Source: Sisyra terminalis (taxonomy: Eukaryota; Arthropoda; Insecta; Neuroptera; Sisyridae). Taken from it: a stretch of 64,000 bases of DNA. Shown in pieces: positions 49,855 through 64,000 of this stretch. Each line of letters begins with the position of its first letter. The first letter of the stretch is position 1. The notes under the pieces were generated by a model. It ran no database searches. It saw nothing but the letters and a program-made list of their open reading frames with translations, and was not told the origin of the DNA. The stretch spans positions 10,168,001 through 10,232,000 of the forward strand of contig OY292279.1 in NCBI GenBank assembly GCA_958496175.1, in the 5' to 3' direction. Position numbers and translations under genes: made by a program.

Positions 49855-50410
49855 GGTACATTATTTGCATTAAACTGAAAATTCCCCGAATTATTATATT
49901 TTTAATAAAACAAATATTGTTTTAATTTTATTAAATAACTTAGGACCTGTTAAAAATTTTAAACACTTTTATAGAGATAAGTTATAGAAAAAAAAGTGCT
50001 CTACAAAAAAGGTCCTATATAATTTTCTTATTAAAATTGATGGTTGCATCAAAAAATTGAAAAAATATTAAAATTTCTCTTTAGTTCCACTTTGACCTCG
50101 AATAACTTTTGAAGGAATAAATATATCAAAAACTTGTTAGAGATCTTTTTTGTAGATCGTTCAATTTTCTATAAGAATATACCTTGGTCATTCCAAAATA
50201 TTGTCACCAACGTGAGCAATAAAATTCCAAAGTGCAAGAGAATATTGTTCTCATGTTATTTAAATGGAAAATCGAAATTTGCGATGCGACACCTCTTAAT
50301 ATTAATATTAAGAGCTTAAACTTTCACAGGATTTTTTTTTTTGTCATTCCCAACAATATTTCCGCTATAATTAAGAAAAAAAAATGCATCACTTTTTTTG
50401 AATCTGTCTA
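49855..50410. mobile_element. Half foldback element FB-4 (one arm of an FB-1-type element)
   Basis: Runs in parallel with the right half of FB-1 (17360-17888), including the 22-bp palindrome (50293-50314) and an end ...GAATCTGTCTA. The left half is missing. The end is followed by ATGTTTATATT, the same site used by FB-5 next to protease 4. Confidence 0.75.
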
Positions 50411-50535
50411 ATGTTTATATTCATCAATACAAAAAAATCAAGTGATATGATAGAAGTTGAGGAATCATAGAATTAATTGATAAAAGGATAAAATAGAATA
50501 TCAGCAGAGTTTATTTAAAATTTTAATGATCTAGT

Positions 50536-52412
<1,877 letters not shown>

Positions 52413-53110
52413 TTTGATTCTTGATGAAGACTCAATAATATTGTCCCAAAATGGTCCCCTTTTATATGTTTTTTATGTCGTGTAATTGCATTTTTCATTT
52501 GAACAATATTGTTAATTAAATTGATAATAACTTTCTTTTTTAATATCGCTTTTTGAATAGTACTTATAGATTACGGATAAAAGTCATTTATCAAATAATT
52601 TACCTAAAATATTCAGGATTGGTTCATGAAAGCTACCATAAGAAAGGAATACTAATCATATCAGAATATACAGATACCGAAACTAATTAGTTTCAAAATG
52701 AAATAAAGCATATTTTTTTATTTAATAAACCAAATAATATAAATTGTTTAAATCCTTTGATTTTTTAATTTATCAATACAAAAATATCAAATAACTAATC
52801 ATTTAATTGATACACACGTATGGGATTATAATTAAAAATTTTGCCAGTTCAATATTATCTTAAATATTATTAAGTACGTATAAATATCGAATTGGGAACC
52901 AGGCGTTTAGGCTCGAATAAAAATCATTGGTGTTGTTGCAGATGATGGGAATAATGAAATTCACCATTTTGATTTCAAAATTTACAATTAATTCAGGGGT
53001 TATGACAGAAATATCTTCAAGTTTAAAATAAAGACATGACTCTTGAATAAGTTTTTGTACTTATCCCATTCTGTAACTATATTCCAAAGATTCAATCATT
53101 ACATGTTTAT
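52413..53110. repeat. Upstream segment of protease 3, duplicated upstream of protease 4
   Basis: Parallel to 56093-56800 in the same orientation (shared CTTTTTTAATATCGCTTTTT, GATTGGTTCATGAAAGCTAC, ATCATTGGTGTTGTTGCAGA). Contains the TATA box of gene 3 and a remnant of the exon-like segment seen near genes 1 and 2 (AATATCGCTTTTTG). No gene. Confidence 0.75.
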
Positions 53111-54089
53111 AAGACTGGGCTCAAAAAACCAACGATTTTTTTTTTTTTGAAAAGTATTTCGAAAATATTGTTCAAGGTGATAAATTGAAAATATCGGACA
53201 GGTTTGAGCCCTTAATATTAATATTAAGAGGTCTATCATCTTTAATTTAAATTTTTAATTTGTGCTTTCATTTTTGCGTCAATGCTATCAAACAATCAAG
53301 GTACAAAAATTCATGTGCACAAATATTTATTGAAAATTGAAATCCCTACAAAAAAGGTGTTCTCGAAAAAATTTTCCCGACTCACCGTTTCCGAATAATC
53401 AAGCTGTAAACATTGATATAATTTTTAGATTTACCTTGTTTATTTTGGATTATTGTAACTAACAAACAAATAAATATATAAAAATGAACAACATAGATTC
53501 TCAAAGGGAATTTAATGCTCTACAAAAACGGTATCTTAATGGTTCTACGTAAAATCAGTTTTCCAAAAGTTATTCACAATTACATTTGAAAGCAAAATTA
53601 AATTATTGTTTTTTTCATTGTTGAACCAAGTTTGAAAGAGTGATTTTATGTAAAAACGTTAAGAGAGTTTTTTTGTAGAGCATTAAATTCCCTTTGAGAA
53701 TCTATGTTGTTCATTTCTATACATTTATTTGTTCGATAGTTACAAAATTCAAAAATAAAAAAGATAAATTTTAAAATTATATCAATGTTTAAAGCTTGAT
53801 TATTCAGAAACGACATGTTTGGAAAATGTTTTTAAAGAAACGATTTTTGTAGGGAATAATTTTCTATTAAAATATGTGCAGATAGATTATTTTACGTTGA
53901 TAGTTTGACAGCAATGACGCAAAAATGAAAGCACAAATAAAAAATCGAAATCAAAGATGGTAGACCTCTTAATATTAATATTAAGGGCTCAAACCTTCCC
54001 CATATTTTTTTTGTCACCTTAAATAATATTTTCGATGTACTCTTCAAAAAAAAAAATTAAAAAAATGTCTATTTTTTTGGCCCAATCTA
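53111..54089. mobile_element. Foldback element FB-5, 979 bp, perfect 8-bp TSD
   Basis: Inverted arms of about 450 bp around about 53620. ATGTTTAT is duplicated at 53103-53110 and 54090-54097. Ends AAGACTGGGCTCAAAAAA and complement of TAGATTGGGCCAAAAAAA. The 18-bp palindrome CTTAATATTAATATTAAG is present in both arms (53211-53228 and 53968-53985); CTCTACAAAAA motifs near the centre. Same architecture as FB-1, but the arm sequence is a different subfamily. Lies between proteases 3 and 4. Confidence 0.85.
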
Positions 54090-54215
54090 ATGTTTATATT
54101 TTAAGATATAGAGATTTATGTGGTACAATTGAAGTTTGGGAAATCATGGAATTAAATAAGAAAAGATTATAAATAGAATAAAAGCGGATTTTATTGAAAA
54201 TTTTTATGAGTTATT

Positions 54216-56092
<1,877 letters not shown>

Positions 56093-57250
56093 TTTGATTC
56101 TTGATGAAGACTCAATAATATTGTCCTAAAATGGTCCCCTTTTATATATTTTTTTTTGGCCGTTTAATTGCATTTTTCATTAGAACAATATTGTTAATTA
56201 AATTGATAATAATTTTCTTTTTTAATATCGCTTTTTGAATAGTACTTATAGATTACGGATAAAAGTCATTAATCAAATTATTTACTTAAAATATTCAGGA
56301 TTGGTTCATGAAAGCTACCATAAGAAAGGAATACTTATCATATCAGAATATACAGATAGTGAAACCAATAAGTTTCAAAATCAAATAAAGCATATTTTTG
56401 TATTTAATAAACCAAAAAAATATAAAATGTCATAAACCTTTGATTTTATAATTTATCAATACAAAAATATCGAATAAAATCATTTAATATATACACACAT
56501 ATCGGATTATAATTAAAAATTTTGCCAGTTCAATACTATCTTAAATATTTTTAAGTATATATCATTATCGAATTGGGAACCAGGGTTTCAGGCTCGATTA
56601 AAAATCATTGGTGTTGTTGCAGATATGGGGAATAATGAAATTCACCAACTATATTACAAAAATTGATCAATTATATCAGGGGTGGGTTATGACAGAAATA
56701 TCTTCAACTTTAAAATGAAGACATGACTCTTGAATAAGTTTCTGTACTTATCCGATTCTGTAACTATATTCGAAAGTTTCAATCATTACATGTTTATTAG
56801 ACTGGGCCAAAAAAATCGATTATTATATATTATAAATTATAAATTGTACTTATCATAAAGACAATGTGATTTACACATCCCTTATTTTGCCAATGAAAAT
56901 TAAGAATTTTTTTCTTGGGTTATTAACATAAGAAAACAAATGAAATTGTTTGATCCTTAAATCTTGGTAATTAATCATATTATGTAACTTGAGAAACACT
57001 TGATTTAAAAAAATAACTGTTATCATATTTTATGATTAAATTATAACTTGATAATTACAAAAAAAATATTTGGCAATTGATTATTAATTTTTACTCTAAT
57101 CTCCTCAACTCTTTTTCATTGTAGATATATGAAAATTGGAAGATACATAAGATACTTACTTTTCATTAGTTTAAAGCCAATTTGTATTTAAACAAGTTCC
57201 ACCTGAAAAAAGAGCTGAAACAACTAATTTATTAAATAAAAATGAGTTGA
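56093..57250. other. Upstream of protease 4: duplicated segment and repeat remnant
   Basis: 56093-56800 parallels 52413-53110. At 56801 an FB-type end (TAGACTGGGCCAAAAAAAT) starts right after ATGTTTAT, but the rest of the element is gone. 56960-57060 resembles the DNA just left of the solo LTR (46570-46640). No gene. Confidence 0.6.
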
Positions 57251-57347
57251 GACATGTGGGTCTTGCAAATATTTGACGATAGGTGGACTCCATTGGCTCA
57301 GTTTGGTTTTGAAATATGTTTGTAGAAGGAAAAGGAAGGTTTAAAAG

Positions 57348-57767
57348 GTGAGAAAACAGGAAGAAGTTGTAAGGAAAATGGTAAATTTTCCCATATTAAC
57401 TGTTAATACCTGTCAAATAGGCCAAATAGGCAGAGTAGGCGCTGACGCCAATAAATATTTGGCAACTGGCAAATATGTTATTTCTTGGCTTTGTGAATTT
57501 ACAAAAGTATTGCCATTTACTTGGATGTACATATTTGACTTAATATTTATTGTAATCTGTAGCAATTGGGGAAATGACAATTATTTGTCAATATTGCAAG
57601 GTGTTACAGCGCTGAAACTACTGGGTTATATTGTGCTGGAAAAAAAAGTAAAATTAGCACACTTGGTCCCAACACCAGATCCATTAGGCTCATTAGTTTA
57701 TGGGATAGGAAATGATTTTAAAACTCCTTGGCCAATATTCAAAAATATAACAGTTGTTTCCAAATGA
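57348..57767 (+). other. Unrecognised 139-codon open frame
   Basis: Open without a convincing start, with a hydrophobic middle (VLPFTWMYIFDLIFIVIC) and HLVPTPDPLGSLVYGIG. Codon pattern and context (mobile DNA on both sides) argue against a host gene. Could be a single exon or transposon relic; no domain is recognised. Confidence 0.25.
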
Positions 57768-57954
57768 CATCGTTGGCGCATAAAACAAATATTATGTTTA
57801 AGGAAGTTCTGAAGAAAACAGGAACATTCCCAGTAAGCTTCCAGTCCCTGATTAATAACAACCTTAGGATCGAATTGGCCAAAAGAACAATACAATTTCG
57901 AGGGAAAAAAAATCAACAATTAAAATATGTTTAGAAATATCTTATATAAGATAT

Positions 57955-58080
57955 TATTTGGTCGCGAAAAGTATATAAAATGTGTTTGTATATCAAGCCG
58001 ATATTTTGACATAAGTTTCGACATAGGTTCCTATTTGGGGGCCAACTCGCCATGTGGCTCCTGCAAGACCCTTTGATCTA
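57955..58080. repeat. Dispersed repeat, inverted copy of 49060-49190
   Basis: Shared TCGCGAAAAGTATATAAAAT, CAAGCCGATATTTTGACAT and GGGGGCCAACTCGCCATGTG, in opposite orientations. Confidence 0.75.
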
Positions 58081-58084
58081 CGTC

Positions 58085-59450
58085 CACGCTCCATATTGAC
58101 TCAATATTGAGTCAAATCGGTTCCTTGAACTTACTCCCTGTTCCAGGCAATTCCAGAAACGTGTAGCGCTTCAGTCTATTGTTCTCTCCGCTGTTGTCAA
58201 GTAGGCAGATCGTCAGATGATTGGCATGGTCTTCCAGTCTTTTTTGATATTTTTGGCTAAATCTGGCGATCTCTTCTCTCACGGTGGTCACCTTCAGGTC
58301 TTTATGTATGTCATGGTTAGTGATATACCATGGAGCGTTCGTAATGAGTCTGAGTGTCTTAGACTGAAAGCGCTGGATGATCTCCACATTGGAGTTGCTA
58401 GTTGTTCCCCACAGTTCGATGCCGTAGGTCCAGACTGGCCTCAGAATTACTTTGTATATCAGTAGTTTATTGTCCAGGGACAATGGAGACCTCTAACCAA
58501 TCAGCCACTGCAGTTGACGGCATTTGGCTTTAAGCTGATCTCTTTTGGCTATATGTCTCCGCCACGTTAGTCTTCTGTCCAAGTGCATTCCGAGATTCTT
58601 GACTTCTGTCGCCTGCGGCACCTGATGGTTGTTGAGATTTACCGGTGGACAGGTATCTCGCCGAGTAGGGAATGTCACATTTGGCAGATTTGGCTTCATT
58701 GACTTTTATTTGCCATTTATTCAGCCATGGTTCCAGATCGTTGAGGGCCCTTTGTAATTTTTCGGTCGCAACCTGTGGGCATTGATTTGTCGCCATGATC
58801 GCAGTGTCGTCCGCGTACGTTGCAATTACCACATTGTCAGTGATGGACAGATCTGCCGTGTAAATTAGGTACAGTATGGGTCCCAATATGCTACCTTGTG
58901 GCACCCCAGCACCAACCGGGTGGAGTCCCGATTGATCTTCGTTGTAGCTGACAAAGAATTTTCTATCCTCCAAGTAGGACTGGAGGATGTGGTAGAGCGG
59001 GTGAGGTACCACATTTTTGAACTTATACAGCAGCCCCAGATGGCACACCTTGTCGAAGACCTGTGTGATGTCCAGAAAAACTACGGAACAGTAAGTTTTA
59101 TCGTTTAGCGTCCTCATGATTGTAGATGCTACTCTGTGAACTTGTTCAGTGGTGGAGGGTTCTTTGCGGAATCCGAACTGGAGGTTTGGGATGAAACTCT
59201 GTTCATCGATACAGGGTTGCAGTTTTTTTTAAAAATAGCCTTTCGAACAATTTCGACAGTGTGGGCTTTCCGGATTTTCGGGCTTTCCTGGCTTGTGGAT
59301 CATAATTATCTTTGCAATCTTCCAGTATGATGGGAAACAACTTCTGACAATGATGGCATTGAAGATGGAGGCAAATTCGAAGGGAGTTCTTTCAACATTC
59401 GACCAGTTACTCTTTCGTATCCCGGAATCTTTTTTTCCATTGTTGATACA
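58085..59450 (-). pseudogene. 5'-truncated jockey-type non-LTR retrotransposon
   Basis: Minus strand, in order: RTPFEFASIFNAIIVRSCFP and AKIIMIHKPGK, then (new frame) YCSVVFLDITQVFDKVCHLG, GVPQGSILGPILYLIYTADL, the RT catalytic box TYADDTAIMA, then a frameshift near 58690 to QATEVKNLGMHLDRRLTWR, and KVILRPVWTYGIELWG. This is the reverse transcriptase of a jockey-clade element. Frameshifts and stops inactivate it. It ends near 58085 with a TCAATATTGAG repeat. Confidence 0.88.
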
Positions 59451-59664
59451 GCTTATTATCAAACTGAAAATAGCTTGAAAACACCAAGTCCTTGTCTTTC
59501 AAGCTAATCAGTTTCGACCAATCATCCCATTCCTCATTTATAATATGTAATACTAATAGTTTAGGGATATTTGTAAAAGAAGTTTTTACGTCTAAAGAAA
59601 CTAAAACATAATCTGGTGGTAAGAGTACAGTCTTTACATATTCGACAAAACGTCGCAAAATCAA
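59430..59664 (-). pseudogene. Penelope-like reverse transcriptase fragment
   Basis: Reads FVEYVKTVLLPPDYVLVSLD, then TSFTNIPKLLVLHIINEEWD and YFQFDNKLYQQ. The VSLDVxxxFTNIP and F-D-N-K-x-Y-Q-Q steps are characteristic of Penelope-like RT. The frame then runs into the jockey element, so the last residues (from WKK) are chimeric. Confidence 0.75.
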
Positions 59665-60335
59665 TGATTGTTTAAATTAATTTAACTATATTCCAATTAC
59701 CCGTGAACCTGATATTATTATTGTTATTAAAAACATAGTTTTTCAAGTATTTTGGTACAAGATAAAGTGCAATCATGCCACTGGATAAATGATTATGTCA
59801 CATTGAATCCTTTTATTATTTACTTCAAAAAAATAATGTTATCTAATGTAAGACTTGTATAGGTTACTGTCCAACAGATAAGACTATATGATATCTTTAT
59901 TCGATTTTCAAGAGGTATTTTTTGAATTTTTAAAAAATAAACATCGAAAAATTGTACAAATACATTTTTTAAACGATATGGTACAGCTTTACAGTATTAA
60001 AAAAATCAAGCGAATTGTTAAGAACTATTATTAGGTATAGTTTTGTTTTTCTAACAATTTTCGTTAAAAGCAAATTTCCTTGATTGAACTGTTTTACGTG
60101 ACAAAAACATAATTTATCGGATTTATCCAAAAATATTAATTGTCTTATCAATTTTTTCTTTATAACATTATTAAAAATTGATATCAATTATAAATATTCT
60201 ACGAATTTTACACTCCAAAATTATTATCAACTTCTTGACAAAGTGGGTACTTTAAAAGATATCATACTATCAAAAGAAGTGAAAACAATAGATTGGTATT
60301 AGCAGAACATGATTAGCAAAATATTTAATTTTTAG
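59665..60335. other. Intergenic AT-rich DNA, no gene seen
   Basis: Short frames only; no repeat or motif recognised beyond low complexity. Confidence 0.5.
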
Positions 60336-60637
60336 GTCAAAGCATAGAATAGACAAGTGCTAGAAATGGCTTGGTGGGAATGCATGGGGGAAATTTTTTT
60401 CAAGTTGGTATGTTTTTACGTCTTATTTACTCGTCTGCAAAATTAACGTTATTTTCACCACGCTTTGACAATTATCATATTTGAAATTGAAAGAAATAAT
60501 CATTTACTGGAAATATTAAAAGGAATGGATATAATTCATGATTTTATGCCTAAAAATAAAATAAAAAGCCAAAATAAATTATTAAACAATACTGGTATAC
60601 GGAATACTGAAATAATCACTTCGTGGTTTTCTTATTA

Positions 60638-61666
60638 TCTATCTATTATTATAAAGAGGAAAGATTTGATTGTTTGTTTGCTTTGAATAGACTCCGAAAC
60701 TACTTGACCGATTTGAAAAATTCTTTCACTGTTGCAAAGCTACACTATTTCCGGAGAACATAGGCTATATTAAATTTTCAAAAAAAATAAGAATCCAAAC
60801 TAAAACTCCAATAATGTAACCTAAGGTCTGAAAAAAATTACCAAAAAAAAATCTTTTATCGCGTGCACTGCGAAAACTATTGGTTATAGAACAAAATAAT
60901 GTGGTACGATTTTGTAGAACATATCATTATCTACAAAAAATAGAGTAACAGCATTTGTCTAACTTTTATAGTTATGCCACAATAAGTGTTTTTTCGTTTT
61001 AAAAAATATATATAAATGCCACCGCTATAAAAGCTCTTTTATTCATATTTTGGGATTATTTATACGTTCATAGCGCATTGGCTTACGTATCTGACATTCT
61101 TATGCTCTCAATAAAAGAGACGTGGGTTCGAATCTTACATTAGACTTTTTTTTTACAAAATTGTTTTTGGAAAAAGGTTCATTCGGGAATCGAAACAATG
61201 AGGTGGGATTCCAACTAATATTCAAAAATCTAGACTCTTAACTTCTGTTATTTTGACGCGAGTATTTTGATAACTGTCGACTTTTTTTAGTCATAATTTA
61301 GACCGACTTTATTGGTCTTGACGATATTTTTTATTTATGTATAGATACTGATTGATTTATGGATTATTTGGTTCACGGTAGGTATACCTACCGTAGGTAT
61401 ACGCAATTGAACATAGTCTTTTTAGATATTTATAAATATTTTTTGAAGTTTAATTGATGATTGCATACAACTATTTTATTCTAAGCAACAGTTGATTAAA
61501 TGTGTCTCTTTAAAGTCGACAAAGCAGTGTTTTTAAGTATGATTATGTTTTTCGTAAAACAAATAAGAAAAATAAAAATTTTCACATACCACTACAAATA
61601 GCAAATCTAAAAAGAAAATATAATCTACACCTACGTTACGCAGACGAAGTTGCGGGGATCAGCTAG
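60638..61666 (+). mobile_element. Non-autonomous Helitron, copy B
   Basis: Starts TCTATCTATTATTATAAAG and ends GCGGGGATCAGCTAG between A and T. Homologous to copy A at both ends and over GGAAAAAGGTTCATTCGGGA and GGTAGGTATACCTAC. It carries extra sequence at 60850-61160 including a tRNA-like segment. Confidence 0.85.
61071..61150 (+). repeat. tRNA-Arg-like pseudo-tRNA with T-run terminator
   Basis: A-box TAGCGCATTGGC (61071-61082), then TTACGTATCTGAC, and B-box GGTTCGAATC (61125-61134) inside a 5-bp T stem (GTGGG/CTTAC with two G-U pairs). TTTT follows at 61146. The anticodon and acceptor stems do not pair, so it is a decayed tRNA or SINE head. Confidence 0.5.
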
Positions 61667-61801
61667 TTAATAATAAAAGTTGCATTTAGACGAAGCCCGA
61701 TTAAAATAATTAAATGGACATCCATTAATTGGATATAAATTGGACTCTTTAATATATCTATGTTCTTTTTTAAGATATCAAACAATCAGCATATTTTAAA
61801 T

Positions 61802-62021
61802 CAGGAGTGGCCAACCCAAATTGTATTGCGGGTCACTTCGGAAATGCATCATAACTCTGTGGGCCACCATTAAATTTATATCTCAAATTCTCCATACTAA
61901 ATTTAGATACATTGTAAACATTTATAACATATTGATTTTCACCACTATGGTCATTATAAAATGTATACATTTTATATAAGTCTGATGCATCTTGTGGGTT
62001 GGCCACCTCTGACAATCTCTG
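61802..62021. mobile_element. hAT-type MITE, 220 bp
   Basis: Left end CAGGAGTGGCCAACCC; right end GGGTTGGCCACCTCTG plus ACAATCTCTG. Flanking 8 bp are TTTTAAAT and ATTTAAAT (7 of 8). No coding. Confidence 0.7.
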
Positions 62022-62053
62022 ATTTAAATAAACAATGAATAATCTATCTTTTA

Positions 62054-62407
62054 TCTACATATATAAAATTGTTATGTTGGTTGGGGTAGATTTCAAAAAC
62101 TCAAAAAATTGTGCATCCATTTAGCTCAAATTTTGTCACGATATATAATCCGCTTTAATGATTGTTTATATATTATACCTGCAATCGCAAAAAATGTTAT
62201 GATTTTATAGTGATTTTTAGAGGTAGAGGTTCTCAAAACATACTTGATAAATGTATATTTGGAAGGAAAGTTATAATTGGTACAGCGAGGGATGCTGCGG
62301 GTTGATAAGGGAGGTGATTCTAATAATTCCCAAGTTTTTTTTCCTAAATTCATTTTATCTATTTACAACTATTGGCTGGCAGGACTACGTCTGCCGGGTT
62401 TAGCTAG
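62054..62407 (+). mobile_element. Short non-autonomous Helitron, copy D, 354 bp
   Basis: Starts TCTACATATATAAAATTG and ends GGGTTTAGCTAG between A and T. A hairpin GGCAG...CTGCC at 62378-62395 lies 8 bp before the terminal CTAG, the usual Helitron 3' layout. Confidence 0.85.
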
Positions 62408-62958
62408 TCTATATATAAAAAAAGGTTTCATTAAAATTTTCTCCAATCACTAGCATTACATAAATGGCTTGATAATTTTTCACTGGTCGTTTTCGCTTCG
62501 CCATAAAAACTCATCAATAATAAGAAAAAAAAATTATCAGACGAGAACATCTATGGAAATGTCTGCAAAAATTTTGAGTTTAATCGCAAAAATAATAAAA
62601 TATGAAGTAATTGTATCAATTTCAGTATACCTGTATTGTTTATTATTTTCTTACTTTGGCCTTTTATTTTATTTTTGGGTATAAGATCATAAATTATATC
62701 CATTTCTTTTAATATTTCCAGTTAATTTTTATTTCCACGTTGAATGTTTGTTTCTGAATATTTTAAATACGGCGGTAGATGTCAACACATGACGAAAATA
62801 ACGATATTGCGCAAAGGCGCAAAAACATACCAACTTGAACAAAATTTCCCCCATGCATTCCTACCAACCCATTTCTAGTACTTGTCTATTCTAGACTTTG
62901 ACTAATTTTTATTTTTTCCTGTACAAAAATAATCCAAATTTTTGATGTCCGTCTAGGG

Positions 62959-63330
62959 CAGAGTTCCCCAAACTTTTTTGTGTCGTAGACCCCTTGCCAT
63001 GTTTTTCCGTGTTGGGTAGACCCCCTACTAACCTGATATTGATTTCCTGTAAATTTCTAACTGCAGTGAAGTTTAGTATTAAAACCTTAAAGTAAAAACA
63101 TAGGTACTTTTATAACTTCATAGGTACTTTTATAAATAATGTATATGTCTTGATATTATAAGATAGTATGATGTAAGTAAATAGGTACTATCAGTGTATG
63201 TGTGGAGATCCACTATCGTGGACCCCCATTTTCATTTCATGGACCCCCAAATTTATTTTCGCTGACGTAGACCCCTTGCAGGTTGTCATAGACCCTTAGG
63301 GGTCGATATAGACCACTTTGGGAATCACTG
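62959..63330. mobile_element. hAT-type MITE, copy 2 of the 3758 family
   Basis: Same ends and body as 3758-4088, with two small internal duplications (AACTTCATAGGTACTTTTAT and a GGACCCCCA repeat). Flanking 8 bp GTCTAGGG and ATCTAAGG match 6 of 8. Confidence 0.85.
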
Positions 63331-63517
63331 ATCTAAGGTCTTACCCACCAAATACATGAGGATGAAAACTGGAAAAATCATTGATAAAATTGTTGCCAAA
63401 TAAAAGGCATTGATCACGAATTATTCTCATAAGAAATGTTTGTATTTTTTTTACTCATTTATATAATATTATTTTATATACAATTTTTTGTATCTTTGTT
63501 TTTAACAATCAGTTAAC

Positions 63518-63548
63518 ATCAACAACAATAATTATAATAATAATAATT

Positions 63549-63580
<32 letters not shown>

Positions 63581-63590
63581 CATAAAATTT
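63518..63590. repeat. (AAT)n microsatellite
   Basis: Long run of AAT/TAA units with few interruptions. The rest of 63331-64000 is AT-rich with no gene seen. Confidence 0.85.
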
Positions 63591-64000
63591 AATTGCACAG
63601 TGCAATATTTAAATATAATATAGCCAATGTTTTCAATAATCACAATAATATGGTTATAATTAAAAATAATATTTGTAATTATTATTTGTTTAGAGCAAAT
63701 GTCAGTGTTGTATAAAATTTATGTTTAAATCCTTAATAATTCAGACAATTTTGTAAAATCTTAAGCTATAATATTCAAATATTTTACTGGTTTTTCGTGG
63801 TTTATTTTATTTAATTTTTTTTTTGTTTTTTGGTAAAAAGCTGTTCGAATTTTCATTCTTTGACGTTAAGTACATAAAAGCTCAAACATAAGAAGAAAAA
63901 CGCTTAGATAGTACGTACCTATGAATATATGATTGTGATTGTGCTTCTTTTGAATTATTCTTTGACATTGCCATCGATTGTTGCAATGGTAAAACATGAG

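Larger units (their letters stand above)
60336..62905. mobile_element. Long-TIR element with nested insertions
   Basis: About 300 bp at 60336-60637 are repeated inverted at about 62610-62905 (GAATAGACAAGT(G/A)CTAGAAATGG, GAATGCATGGGGGAAATTT, CAAGTTGGTATGTTTTT, GAAATATTAAAAG(G/A)AATGGATATAA). Everything between is later insertions or internal DNA: a Helitron exactly at the inner edge of the left arm (60638), a MITE (61802-62021) and a second Helitron (62054-62407). No transposase remains. Confidence 0.65.

Noticed and set aside
53111..54089. CRISPR array or direct-repeat array
   Set aside because: Repeats are long inverted arms, not short regularly spaced direct repeats; nothing CRISPR-like in the window.

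Overview
The window is AT-rich, intron-bearing animal DNA, most likely from an insect. Support for that: GT-AG introns of 60 bp to about 4 kb, p24/TMED7 and YIPF5 orthologues, expanded papain-family proteases, and a dense arthropod-type mix of transposable elements (Helitrons, hAT MITEs, a mariner-like remnant with a DUF4817-type domain, jockey, RTE-like and Penelope-like pieces, a solo LTR). The order cannot be fixed from the sequence. All calls come from reading the sequence; no search was run.

Layout. 1-5401 (+): the 3' end of a coiled-coil protein gene, with a 21-nt microexon and a 3.8-kb intron packed with nested elements. 5.9-7.3 kb: three tandem 470-bp repeats. 9.1-14.3 kb: a single-exon CXorf58-like gene (-) among hAT and Helitron remnants. 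16.9-27.4 kb: two TMED7-type p24 genes (+, +) with identical intron phases, separated by transposon debris (foldback elements, a broken transposase-like ORF, a YqaJ-like fragment, Penelope-derived repeats with hammerhead-like motifs). 29.0-29.9 kb: YIPF5 (-), convergent with the second p24 gene; both products act in ER-Golgi traffic.

32-56 kb: four intact five-exon papain-family (cathepsin L/F-like) genes, one on + and three on -. The first two are the mirror-image ends of an inverted duplication of about 14.7 kb (31868-46570). Its centre is filled with further inverted copies of an element with tRNA-like pol III boxes. The last two are a direct tandem duplication whose unit edges coincide with foldback elements and an 8-bp target sequence. 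57-64 kb is mostly nested mobile DNA: jockey inserted in Penelope, two Helitrons, two hAT MITEs and a long-TIR element.

The proteases share exon structure, TATA boxes and upstream sequence, so they look like one recently amplified, probably co-expressed secreted digestive or lysosomal protease family. The most unusual structures are the protease palindrome, the foldback family with a nested subterminal palindrome, the hammerhead-like motifs, and two small spliced coding-like units conserved in both palindrome arms.
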